Assembly (NCBI GenBank): GCA_033782935.1
Contig: JAWQEG010000259.1
Span: 348,501-412,500, forward strand
Direction: 5' to 3'
Length of the DNA stretch: 64,000 nucleotides
DNA from: Petrolisthes cinctipes
Taxonomy: Eukaryota; Arthropoda; Malacostraca; Decapoda; Porcellanidae
The translations under genes and the position numbers were made by a program. The notes beneath the pieces were generated by a model. The model saw only the letters and a program-made list of their open reading frames with translations. It was not told the DNA's origin and did no database searches. Shown here in pieces: positions 51,990 through 63,864 of this stretch (positions are counted from its first letter, which is position 1; each line of letters starts with the position of its first letter).

Positions 51990-52085
51990 AGGTGAGAGAG
52001 GACCGTCCTAGGCCTGGAAGATCCTGCAGGACGAGGGAGAAGGTGGTAGAGAGATGGGACACCAAGCAAGAAGGAAATAGAAGAA
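51990..52085 (-). repeat. DR1 repeat copy, inverted relative to 51762-51845
   Basis: Minus strand: CTTCTTGCTTGGTGTCCCAT, CTACCACCTTCTCCCTCG, TCCTGCAGGATCTTCCAGGC, CTAGGACGGTCCTCTCTCACC. It pairs with 51762-51845 as an inverted repeat around exon a. Confidence 0.75.
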
Positions 52086-52379
52086 GGAGAAGGAGCTACT
52101 TAGATACACAGACCAAAACAGACCTTGCGGTCCACACCAGTTGACCTGATTTAAGGATTACTGGTAAGGAATAGGCCTATAATACTCCCCAGAAATAATC
52201 GAAGATTAGGAGAGCAATGCAGAAGGCTTTGCCCACCATCCACTCCCTCCGTACTGAGCCATACAGGAAAACAAGTCAGAAATAATCAACCTCCGGGGTT
52301 GGAAGGAATACGCCCGAAGGAAATTTTATAGGAGAAACAGATATTAGGTACAATTGGGTGAACTCTTCACCTGAAGGAG

Positions 52380-53480
52380 AAAGAGTTATTCTTTAATAAA
52401 CGATGTTAGTCGGGGATTAGATGCAAGGTGTTTATTTAAACGGAGTTTAAAGTTGTCAACAGTGTTGCAGTTTATTACGGTACGAGAAATCCAATTTTAT
52501 AAGTTGAACACTCGGTTAAAAAAGAAATTCTTGGATTCGTGAGAGTTACAAGGTTTGCCTAAATTTGCAATAATTTCATCCCGTATAATTTGATTGGTTG
52601 ATGGTGAAATACTTATTGCAGTCCGTATTGTCTATGCCATTGATAATTTCAAATACCTAAATTAAGTCACCGCTTAATCTACGCTGTTATAATGGAAATA
52701 AATTTAGTTCTCTTAGTCGCTCCTCGCATGCTTTGTTCTTCAGACCTAGTATCAATTTAGTAATCCTACGTTGGACTCATTACAGTATTACTATATATTT
52801 CTGGTAGAACTGACACCAGGCTTGAACACAGAATTTCATAAGGAGACGAACCAGGGAGTTATAAAGAGTAATTATTGTATCTTTGGACTTATACTCGAAT
52901 GCTCTACCAATAAAGCTTTGTTATTTACTTCCGTACACTGCTGGCAGACCTTTAGATTACTTGATACTATTATCTCTATATCTATCACTCTGTCTGCGTT
53001 TTTGAGCTGAGTACCATTCAATCAGTAGTTTGATATTTCATTACGGTATTCGATATGGTGCACTTTACATTTATCCGCGTTAGAGAACATTTGCAAATTT
53101 TGCGCCCAATTTGACAGTTAATCGATAGTATTTTGCATTTCTTTAGTCTGTGCTTTATTAAGTACTGTGTTTGTGTCATCAGCAAACTTCGATATTATGC
53201 ATGAAAGGCCTTCGTCTATGTCTGTATGTCGCTTATGTAAACTAGAAATAAAATTGGTCCTATAACTGACCTCTGATGACGTCAGTCCAACTAGATGATT
53301 TTCCATTTATTACAATGCGTTGTTTTCAGTTACTCAGCCTGTTTTCTATCCATCTTACTATATCGCCTTGAATTCAGTGTGCTTTTGATTTAGTTATTAA
53401 ACATTTATGGGGAACTTTATTTAAAGCCTTATGAAAATCTATAAATTATGTCCACGTTATGTCTATGTTAGCAATATGGG
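52380..53480 (-). mobile_element. CR1-like LINE relic
   Basis: The minus strand reads FIDFHKAFNKVPHKCL (RT motif A), HxIQGDIVRWIENRLSN, VINGKSSSWTDVIRGQL, ISKFADDTNTVL (catalytic FADD), LSNWAQNLQMFSNADKCKV, then further blocks ending RLRELNLFPL and KHLASNPRL. This is the CR1/L2-type RT and C-terminal pattern. Stops and frameshifts occur about every 60-100 bp, so the copy is much older than LINEs A-C. The only open piece is 53118-53306. Confidence 0.8.
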
Positions 53481-53784
53481 CTTCATTAATAGGACCGGTT
53501 TGAGATTGTCTTTGATATGTAATAGAACATCGCCTCCCTTTTTATTTGTTCAACTTTTCTCGAATATTGTGAAGCTGGAAATTATATACTTTATGTATTT
53601 TCTGTGGAAGCTATTTCCTCTAGATCTGCAAATTTGTCATGAATACTACTAGCGTTAACATAATAAAACTTTCCAGATAGCCAATTACGGGTGGGTGTTT
53701 GCGCTTTTATCCCTGTTATTCTAGTTTCTCGTCCTACGTTTCCTGACCCTGAGAGAGAGAGGTTTAATGATAAAGGAAGACCAC

Positions 53785-53925
53785 TTTACCCTTGGAAGGT
53801 CTTGTAGGACGAAGGAGAAGGTGATAAAGAGGTGGGAGTGCAAACACGAAGGAAAAAGAAGGAAATGAGGGACAGTTTAATAGAAAAAATAAAAAAGGAA
53901 TGGCTCGGGTCCGAAGGGGCGCTTA
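53785..53925 (-). repeat. DR1 repeat copy
   Basis: Minus strand: GCGCCCCTTCGGACCCGAGCC, TAAACTGTCCCTCATTTCC, CCTTCGTGTTTGCACTCCC, ACCTCTTTATCACCTTCTCC, TTCGTCCTACAAGACCTTCC. The AG of the usual TACAG is AA here. Confidence 0.75.
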
Positions 53926-53987
53926 TATCCGAGATGTGGCTACTGAATCCATGAAATAATACCACAAATTAGATTCTCCTAATTGGT

Positions 53988-54080
53988 TACGAAGGTAGCC
54001 TGTTGCCTGACATAGTTTGGAGGGGTCAATAGCCTTCCATTTCGCCCCAAAACAAGATCCCCTACTAGTACGCTGCGGAA
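53988..54080. repeat. DR2 repeat copy
   Basis: ATAGTTTGGAGGGGTCAATA and GCCTTCCATTTCGCCCCAAA match the DR2 copy at 38205-38345. Confidence 0.6.
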
Positions 54081-54575
54081 GTGTGTTTTCTGGCATAGGT
54101 GGGAGGATTAAGTTGCTTTCCAATTCTCTCAAAATATATTAAAATCCCCTTCAGTTCTGGTTCAAGGGGAATTTTGACCATTCAATAGTTTAACCTCTCT
54201 CTCTCTACCTTGCATCTTGGAGTGACGAGTAAGACCAGCCAACACTACGGCACGTGACACTAATAGTAGACAACAAGACCAAATAATTCGGTGGTTCTGG
54301 TGATATAACACGGAATGTGGCGCCATGTTGAATGTACAGTGTCTACACACACAACACCAGAGGTATATATATAGTGTAGGCTAGTTGAGCTTCCTTACAC
54401 ACACACACACATACACACACTACTGGTCAACTCTGGAACATACACACACACAGTCACTTTGTAAACAACACGACCTTTGTCCTCACTCCAACGCGCACGT
54501 CTAAGATACAGGATTGAAGACCTAATATGCGTTTTCCGAAAGTCATTGCATTTTATAGCCACGGATGATCAAATA

Positions 54576-54624
<49 letters not shown>

Positions 54625-55733
54625 GACTGAGGTGTACACTCTACAAGAGTAACATTTGCACCAGCACCTCACTTGGCGTGGATAACGTGGCAAAAGCGCT
54701 TCGCTTGTGTAAGCTGTTTATATAAAAACAACAATATTTTTTTCGAATCGGCAAATTTTTTTCCATATTAGGGTATAACCCCATATTTATTGTCAATAAA
54801 ACTGTTGGTCGAATCCAACTCCGACCACAGATGTTTCATAATTACGACTCCGTTGCCGACTATGCGTCCAACTGAATTAATTATAATAATACATTTTCAT
54901 AAATTTACATATAATTACCTGATGTTTTATTTATATGAATTTTACCTACTCCGAATCCAACCAAAAATATAAATATCCATATCTCTATGGCTCTTTATTT
55001 CAGTTATCATATTAAAAGGAGAGTTTCAGACAAGCTGGTTTTAAGATTTAACATTCATATGAATTATTGTTAAACGTCATGTAAGGTTTAACTAATGACT
55101 TAAAAGGACTAACAATCTTTACAGTGATAACTGAACACACAATTATACTTTTTGGGGTATGACATCTCACCTCCTTCTTTTGGTCTGCCACTGAACGCCT
55201 ACTGCCTAATTATCTATTAACAAAATAAATCAGTGTTAGTATGGCTACCGTGTCAATATTACTGATTGATTAATATGAGACGTCGCACCAGCGAGGTTAT
55301 ATAGCGCCAAAGAAGGTGATAGAGAGGTGAGATAGCAAGCAGGAAGGAAATCGAAAGAAACGAGGGATAGTTGAGGAACTGAAAGAGAATGGCTGGGGCC
55401 GAAGAGGCGCCAAAACCCTCAAAGTATTGAAATAACCCCCTACGGGTCCTACAGGATCAATATTACTGAAAGTGAAATAAATATTTTCTTACTGGCTGAT
55501 GTAAAGCGAAATAATTTTGAGGTGATAATGATATTATTTGACACTGTATTCAATGTTAGACAAAACCCATATATAACAACAGATAATATGCAGCATTCCG
55601 GCATTGTACCATACCTGATAATGTGTGTGTGTGGGTGTCTGAGAAGCAAGAAAGAGAGGGAGAAACGAGGTGCTAAATCAGGTTGCTTGTTGTCTGTAAT
55701 GAATTATTAAGTAAACTATGTTTGGTTTCCAAG
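54081..55733. other. Spacer with microsatellites and DR1/DR3 copies
   Basis: (CA)n at about 54398-54420 and (GA)n at 54580-54620. DR3 at 54645-54765 matches 48689-48800. A DR1 copy lies at 55300-55440 (minus strand GCGCCTCTTCGGCCCCAGCC). The rest is AT-rich without a recognisable gene. Confidence 0.6.
55300..55440 (-). repeat. DR1 repeat copy
   Basis: Minus strand: CAATACTTTGAGGGTTTTGG, GCGCCTCTTCGGCCCCAGCC, TTCCTCAACTATCCCTC, CCTTCCTGCTTGCTATCTC and ACCTCTCTATCACCTTC. Truncated before the TACAGG end. Confidence 0.8.
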
Positions 55734-56584
55734 TTTTTTTTTCTTTCTTTTTATTGCGCCGTGGCATCAATCAAAAGACAGACAACAAAACATAAGGGTA
55801 GACGGGACCCATGAAAATCCAATGATTACACAGACACACACACACACACATCACGAAAACATGACAGAATGAAACACGAGAAGTCACACAAATATTTACA
55901 TTAAGACCTACTTAAATCCACCAAAACGAGGGCAGCTTACCAGAAGTTCCTCTAAAACCTGGTGGTTCAGCAGGTGTTGACAAACCACATCAAGCGGCAG
56001 GCAACGGGGCAGCAAGTATCGGACAGTGGGGCATGCCAGACAATAGTGTTCTATAGTGTTAGCACGAGGTGCTCGACACAAGCGACACTCAGTGAAGGGA
56101 GGTTCACCCTGCATCCCAGCAACCTGCCACGATGGCCGGTAGCCAAGCTTCAAACGAGCAGAGACTAAATTGTGCCTCCGAACCATGAGGCCCCCGACGA
56201 CGTTAGGAATATTTGTGATGGCAGACAGACTCATAGTGGGTGATGAAGATGCTGAAGGGCCTCTCTGCATCCCTGCGTCGCCGTACAGAGAGGAGAGTGG
56301 CGGAACGGACTCTAGAGAGGTAACACGCCTGGGAGAGGGGACGTCCAACACCACCAGGAGGCAGACGGCAGGCCTCCTTCGTGAGTCTGTCAACTGTAGT
56401 ATTGTGACGTAAACCTACATGGGATGGCACCCATAAGAATTTGACAGTCAAGTTACGATGACGCAATAAGGTCAAAAACGACGAACAACAGTAGAGTGTG
56501 TAGGCTGAACACTGGAGAGGGAATAGAGGGCAGGTTTGGAGTCACAAAAAATGGCAGCATTCACTCCACGTTGACAAACAAGAC
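55734..56584 (-). mobile_element. LINE C copy 2, 3' fragment
   Basis: T-rich tail complement at 55734-55752, then the 3' UTR and the last part of ORF2. RNase H end WVPSHVGLRHN and finger CRLCRAPRANTIEHYCLAC lead to SCPRFGGFK. It is truncated upstream at 56584, inside RNase H, as is usual for incomplete reverse transcription. A frameshift lies at about 56195-56230 and a small deletion at about 56480. Confidence 0.85.
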
Positions 56585-56756
56585 AGCTTGTAAGGGATAA
56601 GTTCAGCTACACTGGTAGTTTTGTATATTTAACACTTGTTAACGAGAAGTTGATTAGTGGAGCAGGAAAGGAGGGATTGGTCAGACTGAGTGAGCGGTTA
56701 AGTGACAAGTAGAGAGTTTTTCGAGACTTCAATCAAGTCATAGTTGAGCCCAAATT

Positions 56757-59288
56757 TCATATAGACTCAGTCGCTCCACCGACTCTGCTGGAGTAAGTGT
56801 ACTCTCTCGCCTCCTTTTCTCGCCCCATATTTCTAATTTGATTGGGGTTTTTGGTTATGGTGACGGAACCTGTGGTGGGTGGACGAAGAGGAGCTGCTAG
56901 GCGGCTACTCCGTGGGGGATGTGTAGGTGGATGTATGTGGTTCATGTGTAGTATATGAGAGGTGTTGGAAGTGAGGAGAGGAAGCAGGTGGAGCGTGATG
57001 TGTAGAGGGTGTTGAAGATGGTGACGTAGTGGTGTAGTTGTGGTGGGTCGGCCTCTGAATATACGTTCCTGATAGCGTCTGCATGTTTAACGTATTGGTT
57101 TATGGGAAGATCAAGGTGGGCCTAGAGTTGGAGTTGCACCATCGCAAGGAACAGCTTGGAGTAGCGCCTCTGAGAAGTGGTTTCCAGCTTTCTCATTCAG
57201 CTGCTGCATGTGACTTAAGACCACAGATGAACGGCGGCTGTCCACTTGTATATCTTCTAAGGCCTTCAGGTACTCCTGGTTGGACATACCATGTGATGAA
57301 ATGATCGCGTCCTTCAAATCTTCGTAGGATGGGCGTTGAGTGATAGTGGTAGGGATAGTATCGAATACGTCCTCTGGAAGTACCCGGAGAACGGCATTGA
57401 ACTTCTGTTTGCTCGTGAAGTTTGAAGAGCACCACAGAGTTTCCATGTGACGGAACCAAGAGTGTACGTTATGTGAGAAAGGTGGGTTCTGTAATGAGGA
57501 AGTAGTGGGTGTTGAAGTGGAAGATTGTTGTGGGGGTGAGTGAACGGCAGCATTAAGTGATGGGGGGGACACTACTGTTTGTGAGGCAAGAGTGGTGTCC
57601 ATGGTGTAATTATGTGAAAACTATGGGAAAGGTAAGGGTATTAGAGTGTAGTAATAATAATATCCTAGTGGTGGTGAGTAGTATGGGCGGGTATGGGTGC
57701 AGGTGTGTGTGTGGGATACAAGAACTAGGTGGCGCAGGGGTTAAAAAAATATATGTATAAAAGAGTATGGAAGAAAATGGGGAGAAGTAGCACTTGGGGG
57801 AGGGATCACTGAGAAAAAGTGGTGGAAATGGCATAAACAATACATAGCTTAAAGATTGACGTGCGTCCTTAAGAGTATGCGTTGACGTGGCGTAGGTGGC
57901 GTAGTTGATTGCAGCGTCGTAGGGCGTTGGCGGCGATGCCTGTGGTGTTAGCTTATGGACTTGCACGTGGTTGGAGTTGAGCACGTGTGTGGTGGAGATG
58001 AGACGATCGGGCAGCGATGCACATAGTGTTGTAATGCAGTGCACGTGGCTGGAGTGGAGCACGTTGGTACGTAGAGGAGCGATGTCGGGCAGCGATGCAC
58101 GTAGAGTAACGTTGAGGGATGTGCATGTGGCTGGAGTGTAGCACGTGGAGGGACGAGTAACGGGCAGCGATGCACGTAAGGTAGAGGAGAAGGCGAATAG
58201 GCACCCCTTGGGAATGTAACATGTGTGTGTGTGTAATGGGCGAAGGGAGGGCGTGAAAATAAGCAGGAAGGGTGTATAAATGTTGTGCGGGAAGAGAGAA
58301 CAGGGGTCTAGGAGGTAGGAAATTACAGCAGGGTAGTAGAACGGTAGGGTAGGCAAGGTAGCGAAACAGCAGACAGGAGTAGAACAAGGCGGGAGTAAGG
58401 AGACACAGAACAGGAAAGTAAAGTAATGGGGGCAAAATTAAGTTATGCATAAAATGGGTGGGATAGAGCAGTGGGGAATGTGGACACAATACGAATACAA
58501 GCTAATACACAGGATAGGGAAGTGTAAATGTACGGGGTACCTTAGGAGCGAAGCGACGAGGTCGTCATATGTGAAGTGGTGAAGTGTTGCTTGAAGCATA
58601 GTTGTGGGGTTGCTAGAACGTCGGTGTTGGCGTGTTGCAGAGGTTGAAGTGCACGTAGCATAGTGGAACTTGCATGCGATGTACGTACTACCTTCTACCA
58701 TGTAACAGAGTTGATAAGCCGGGGTCACCAATTGAGACAGTATGGAAGCTCATTATACATCTACCAGGGTGAACAGACTCTAGAATACTCGGTACAGTTT
58801 ACTGGTAATATACAGGAGTGCAGTACATAGCGTAGCGTCGTGGAGAGTCGGTAGTTGCAGTGCCGCTTGTGTAGTAGTGTAGAGCAGAGGTACGACATGT
58901 GGTCAGAGTGGGAACACGTGTGCTGCAGGTGTGAGACAACGGCAGGAGTAGGCAGGTCCTTCCACTTCGGTAGCTCGCTGGATAGTCTGCCATACAAGCG
59001 CAGCTCCGCTCCTTTTATCTCCTTGCTTCAGGTTCCCGTATGTAGCATCACCCATGTGATCACGCCATCACTTGACCTGCTGCACCCACCTCGATTCATA
59101 CCTGGAGAAAGCGGGAGGCTGGAGGCTGGAATCCCAAGAGTCTGTTAAGCTGAGTCAGGGGACGGGATTAACCTAACCGCCAGACTGTGGCTTGTCTGGG
59201 GTGGGGAGAGTACAAAGGAACAGGGAGCGGAGTACCAGCACATGAAATATATAGAGAAATACGGAGTGGTGAGTATGTCGCCACTACA
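56757..59288 (-). mobile_element. Gypsy element D2: 5' LTR, leader and gag
   Basis: The LTR spans 58733-59288 on plus coordinates (556 bp, TG...CA; on the minus strand it starts TGTAGTGGCGAC). It is followed on the minus strand by a primer-binding-site-like TTGGTGACCCCGGC, a long leader and gag. Pol and the 3' LTR are missing; the element stops near 56757. The LTR sits directly in front of LINE C copy 3 sequence, so it inserted into, or recombined with, a LINE C copy. Confidence 0.75.
57056..57602 (-). pseudogene. D2 gag
   Basis: The best gag copy of family D in the window: MDTTLASQTVVSPPSL, Ser/Pro-rich N-terminus, PPFSHNVHSWFRHMETLWCS, KFNAVLRVLPEDVFDTIPTT, LKDAIISSHGMSNQEYLKAL, EDIQVDSRRSSVVLSHMQQL, NEKAGNHFSEALLQAVPCDG. 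It belongs to the arthropod gypsy gag type (capsid-like, no knuckle in this part). The frame ends at about 57111, and the homologous region continues in another frame to 57056. No protease or RT follows, so the element is defective. Confidence 0.75.
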
Positions 59289-61552
59289 ATGGTATTACTT
59301 ATGCTGTGCTGCGCCTACTTCAACAAGTTCCTGAGAACCTTCTACTTCAACTGTACAATCTTTGTCTTCGTGACGGTTGTGTACCACGAGCCTGGACCAG
59401 CAGCATAATAATACCCATCCCTAAGCCCGGCACTGCGAAGTTCAGGCCTATTTCCTTTACTTCCCGTTCTTGTAAGGTTATGGAGAGAATCTTACTCAAT
59501 CGTCTCATGTACCGACTGTAGGATCGCCTTTCTCCAAGGCTGTTTTGTTTCCTTCCCCAGTGGAGCACACACCACTGTCTTGTCGACCTGTACTCACGCC
59601 TCTCCAGGGACAGTGTGGTGGCCTTCATTGACCTTCGAAGTTATTTCGATGTTGTTAATAGTAACATCATTTTGGATCAACTGGTTGACTTTGGGATAAA
59701 GGGTAATCTACTACGGTGGATTCGGGGCTACCTCAGTAACTGGACCTCCCATGTGGTTTTCAGTGGTGTGCTCAGTCCTTTATGCAGTTTTCATCTTGGA
59801 CGCTTCAAGGAAGTGTTCTCGGCCGTTTTTTATTTAATATTCTGATGCATCGATTGTTCACTTCTCTCCCTGATATTCCTGGAACTACAATTACGTGCTA
59901 TGCTGATGATATCTGTGTTCATTCTATCTCGCCAAGGGATCTCCAGCGGTTTCTTGACTCCTTCTCTGTGGCCTCCTCTCACTGTTGCATTATTGTCTCC
60001 CCAGATAAGAGCAAAATATTCACCCGCTGCCTTCCTCAAGCTCGGCCAATATTCACCAATGGAGGGACTGTCATTCGCATGTGTTCCCACTACCGCTACC
60101 TGGCTGCACCAGTCAATATTGGGCTGGTTATCCCTGCTAGGACTGGTTGGGTCGCCTCCAAAGCTGACTTACACAATTTCAATGGCTCACTAACAACTCC
60201 TCGGGCATCTCCATCCCTGTAGCCATGACCATCTATATTGCTTTTATCCATTCAGTTGTTGATTACCTCTCCCCTGCTTTGATTAAACTTCCTAGGGCTA
60301 CTCTGGGAACTTTAGAATAATTTCAGAATAGAGTGATGTGAGTAATTCTCGGCTGTCCCATGTCGACCAGGATAGTGAATATGCAGCGTGAATTGAGTCT
60401 TTCCCCATTAGTCGAGAGAATTTACTATGTTACGGTACTTGCTTCACTGTCAAGTTTCTCCATTTCCCACATCTTACACCCCATTACTCTCAGTTAGTCA
60501 AGACTTCTCTTAGACCATACTCCCCCGTCCCTCCCATACTGCCTGCTAGACGTGCTATTATAAGGTCTGTTTCCTCTATGCTCTGGAGTTAATATAGATA
60601 TAATGGTTGCAGACGTCCCCCAAGGGCCCCCTCCGTGGATGCTACCAACACCTGATGTGAGCTTCACACCTACTTCCATGTCGGAACTGCCTTCTCTACA
60701 GCGGCAGTTGGCTCTAGAACACATAGAAACAGTGACGTCCTCCATCACAATTCCATACTGCCTCTACTCTGATGGCTCATTGCAAGTGGATGGTGCACCA
60801 GGGTCACCTCCAGGGGGCTGCGTTGGCCGTCGTCTAGTAACCACTCTAGCTCCACATTGTGTGAACTGTATGCCATTCTGGATGCTGTTAGTCTTGTTTG
60901 TCAACGTGGAGTGAATGCTGCCATCTCTTGTGATGCTACAGTTGACAGACTTGCGAAGGAGGCCTGCCATCTGCCTCCTCGTCGTGTTGGACGTCCTCTC
61001 TCCCTGACCTGTTACCTCTCTAGAGTCCGCTCCGCTGCTCTCCCTCCTGTATGGTGGCGCAGGGATGCAAAGAGGCCCTACAGCATCTCCATCACACACT
61101 ACGAGTCTGTCTGCCATCACAAATATTCCTACCGTCTCTGGGGCCTCATTGTTCTTGAGGCACAATGTAGTCTGCACGTTTGAGGCTTGGCTAACGGCCA
61201 CCGTAGCAGGTTGCTGGGATGGAGGGCAAGCCTCCCTTCACTGAGTGTCACTTGTGCTGAGAACCTCGTGCTAACACTATAGAACACTATTGTCTGGCCT
61301 GCCCCACTGTCCGACACTTGCTACTTGGGGGCCAGCCGCTTGATGTGGTTTGTCGACACCTGCTGAACCACCAGGTTTCAGGCGAACTTCTTGTACGCAA
61401 CCATTGTTTTGGTGAATTTAAATAGGTCATAATGTAAATAATTGTCTGTATTCACGTGTTTCATTCTGTTATATTTTCGTGATATGTATTTGTGTATGTG
61501 TATGTGTATGGTCATTGGATTTTCATGGGTCCCGCCTACCCTTATGTGATGT
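59289..61552 (+). pseudogene. LINE C copy 3: RT to 3' UTR, decayed
   Basis: RT: LRDGCVPRAWTSSIIIPIPK, SRSCKVMERILLNRLMYRL, VVAFIDLRSYFDVVNSN, CYADDICVHSISPRDLQRF. RNase H: YCLYSDGSLQVDG; the middle with the third Asp is deleted (CD/ATVDRLAKEA at about 60932). The finger region (about 61250) is interrupted by a stop, and the 3' end lacks the last 50 bp and poly(A). It starts exactly at the D2 LTR edge, where the matching LINE C sequence continues in mid-gene. Confidence 0.8.
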
Positions 61553-62356
61553 TGTGGTAAGTTGGTAAGCCTACGAAAGCTACAAGGTGTGGGATCAAGC
61601 GCCTTTGGTGAGTGGGTGGTTGGGTGCACATGACCCGAACCCACATTTCACCAGAAATTAGATTGTATTCTGCAGGGTGGATTCTGTCTCGCTTCGTTCC
61701 ACAAAATTTTCTTTTTACATTAAAATATTAATACTTGTGGTTCTCGTAATTTTATGTAATATTAATTATTGCTAAAACACATTTAGCACTGAATATAGCC
61801 CATTCATTAGATAAGTAAAATTGTTGACACCCATCCCATCTGATGTCATTACAGTTCTGATATCGAACAATACTCACATAATGAGAGCACTCTTAAAAGT
61901 ATGATGATAATGCTAAAAATCTATACATAGCTTTGGCAATGTGAAATCCATCTTCTTCAGTCCCTTCGCCCAAGGTCAACCATAAATTTATACTTAAGAT
62001 AAAGATAGATCTACAACCACTGTTATTTGCGCTTCTCCTGCACTTTCTCCCTCCACCAGCCAATCCAGACCCTCCCCTCCTCTCTCTCTCTCTCTCTCTC
62101 GTCAGGTAGAAGCGATCCCATGATGAGTATGCACCTGTCTCCATCCCATCAGCTCGCGACTGCACATCATACCCTCTAATCTACCTACTACCACAGCCCT
62201 GTTATGCTAATCACGACCGCCTCGCTCAAACTAGATGTCGGGCGGTTGCCCCCATTGACCTGCTGGGGCAATGTGTGTGATGGGATTGCCTAAGGGATAT
62301 TGCCCAAGGCAACCTTCACGTAGGGTCGATATTTCTAGAGAGAGCACTGACATTTA

Positions 62357-62413
<57 letters not shown>

Positions 62414-62474
62414 TAAAATGTCATATTATCATAAGAAATGAACTTAGGAAGCAATATGTGACCTTTGAGACTTT
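61553..62474. other. Spacer with (CT)n and (GA)n microsatellites
   Basis: (CT)n at about 62080-62101 and (GA)n at 62359-62409. No gene recognised. Confidence 0.6.
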
Positions 62475-62705
62475 ACTCTTGGAGGCTACATATTCCTCCA
62501 AATAGTGCCACGAAACAGATTCCCTCATTAGGTGTGCTGTTCCGTGGCATATATGGTGGAAACAAGTAGTTTCAAACTATGAATTTGAAGGCGGCTGATT
62601 TCTCCACACTGTGCCAGGAAACTAAGCACTTCATCGATAGTAATTGGGATCTGTTTTGTGGCTCAGGCTAGAGTAATCAGTCGCCCTCCAATTTACCAAG
62701 AAGAT
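62475..62705. repeat. DR2 repeat copy, partly duplicated
   Basis: ATAGTGCCACGAAACAGATT matches 38272-38295 of the first DR2 copy. A second, divergent unit follows (GTGCCAGGAAACTAAGCACT; GTCGCCCTCCAATTTACC). Confidence 0.55.
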
Positions 62706-62931
62706 AGCCTGCCCTTTAACGACCACTGCAATGATTGCAACATATATTTTACCAACCATGCAACTCTATGAAATGTGCAACGTTTTCATATCATGTCTGT
62801 TGGGTTTAATCCATCTGGTAAAATCGTTTTTAACAACCATTGCATTGACTGCAATGTTTTTAATTGTCAGTAAATAAGTGTGCAACGTTATCAGTCGTGC
62901 CACATTATCAATGGTATAACATTCTCAGTGG

Positions 62932-63578
62932 TGATGTACAGCTCCAAGAGGCAAGGCAGGTAAAAGATAAGATTAACTAGGGTCAGATAACCAGACTACC
63001 TGCCCAGAACCGGCATAGAATAAATAACCAAGAGATAGACAGTAAGATAACCAGGTATCACAAACAATTTATCAGTATAGATACCTGGAGATAGGACCAA
63101 GAGTCCTTTCAGCTACCTGAGGCATGACTCAAACCTCATGACCATAGTCCACGTGATTCATCCTACCACATGACCACAGGTAAACCACAGTAAATCATAA
63201 CCATCAAGTTGGTAATATTGTATCCAGTCATAATCCAGACACAGCTGTCAACTCCAGTAGAGAATGTATATAAGCAGTGAAGTTTAACTAATAGGTAGGA
63301 TACTTAACACTGACTCCCAGGGCTATACACTTGTCTCCACAAAGAGAGACCATACAAATAAGACAAGGCACATCATTATCATTCCCTGTATAGATATAAG
63401 TATATATTAATAAATTAAGCCTTAAGAAACTTGTGAAGTCAATTACCTAAGAACACCACAACTCCGAGCTCGCTACCTAATACCGCAACAACAACAACTA
63501 CTACTACAACTCCAAGAATTACACACAAGATTATTGTATCAGATCCTGAACGAGTTAAAGCCTTAGAGGACTGGTACA
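62932..63578 (+). repeat. LTR of a plus-strand LTR retrotransposon
   Basis: Begins TGATGTACAGC (left edge approximate) and ends CTGGTACA at 63578. It contains a TATA box (TATATAAG, 63267-63274) and an AATAAA-type signal near 63411. It is followed after TT by TGGCGGCAGCGGTG (63581-63594), a primer-binding-site-like sequence. Confidence 0.6.
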
Positions 63579-63580
63579 TT

Positions 63581-63864
63581 TGGCGGCAGCGGTGTTTTTG
63601 CAACAAGGCAAATTGCAAGGTAAAGACTTCACGGGAGTACAGTGACTAACATAGTTCAAGGACAAGTTGAAGGAATCTACTTGTAAATTCTCTCAAGTAA
63701 TTTCTTCTGTGGGTATAATCTTACGACCTCTAACGAGGGAGATAAACCACATATTCTTCACCTAACAGAGCCACCTGCTTCAACATAGTTGCAACTCGAC
63801 CTACAAGGGGACCTCATCTACTTCCCAACAAACAATCATCACTTCATCACCACCACATCAGCGC
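63581..63864 (+). other. Primer-binding site and leader of the LTR element
   Basis: Starts with TGGCGGCAGCGGTG. No open frame of note follows before the DR1 copy at 63865. The body of the element lies beyond the window or is lost. Confidence 0.5.
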
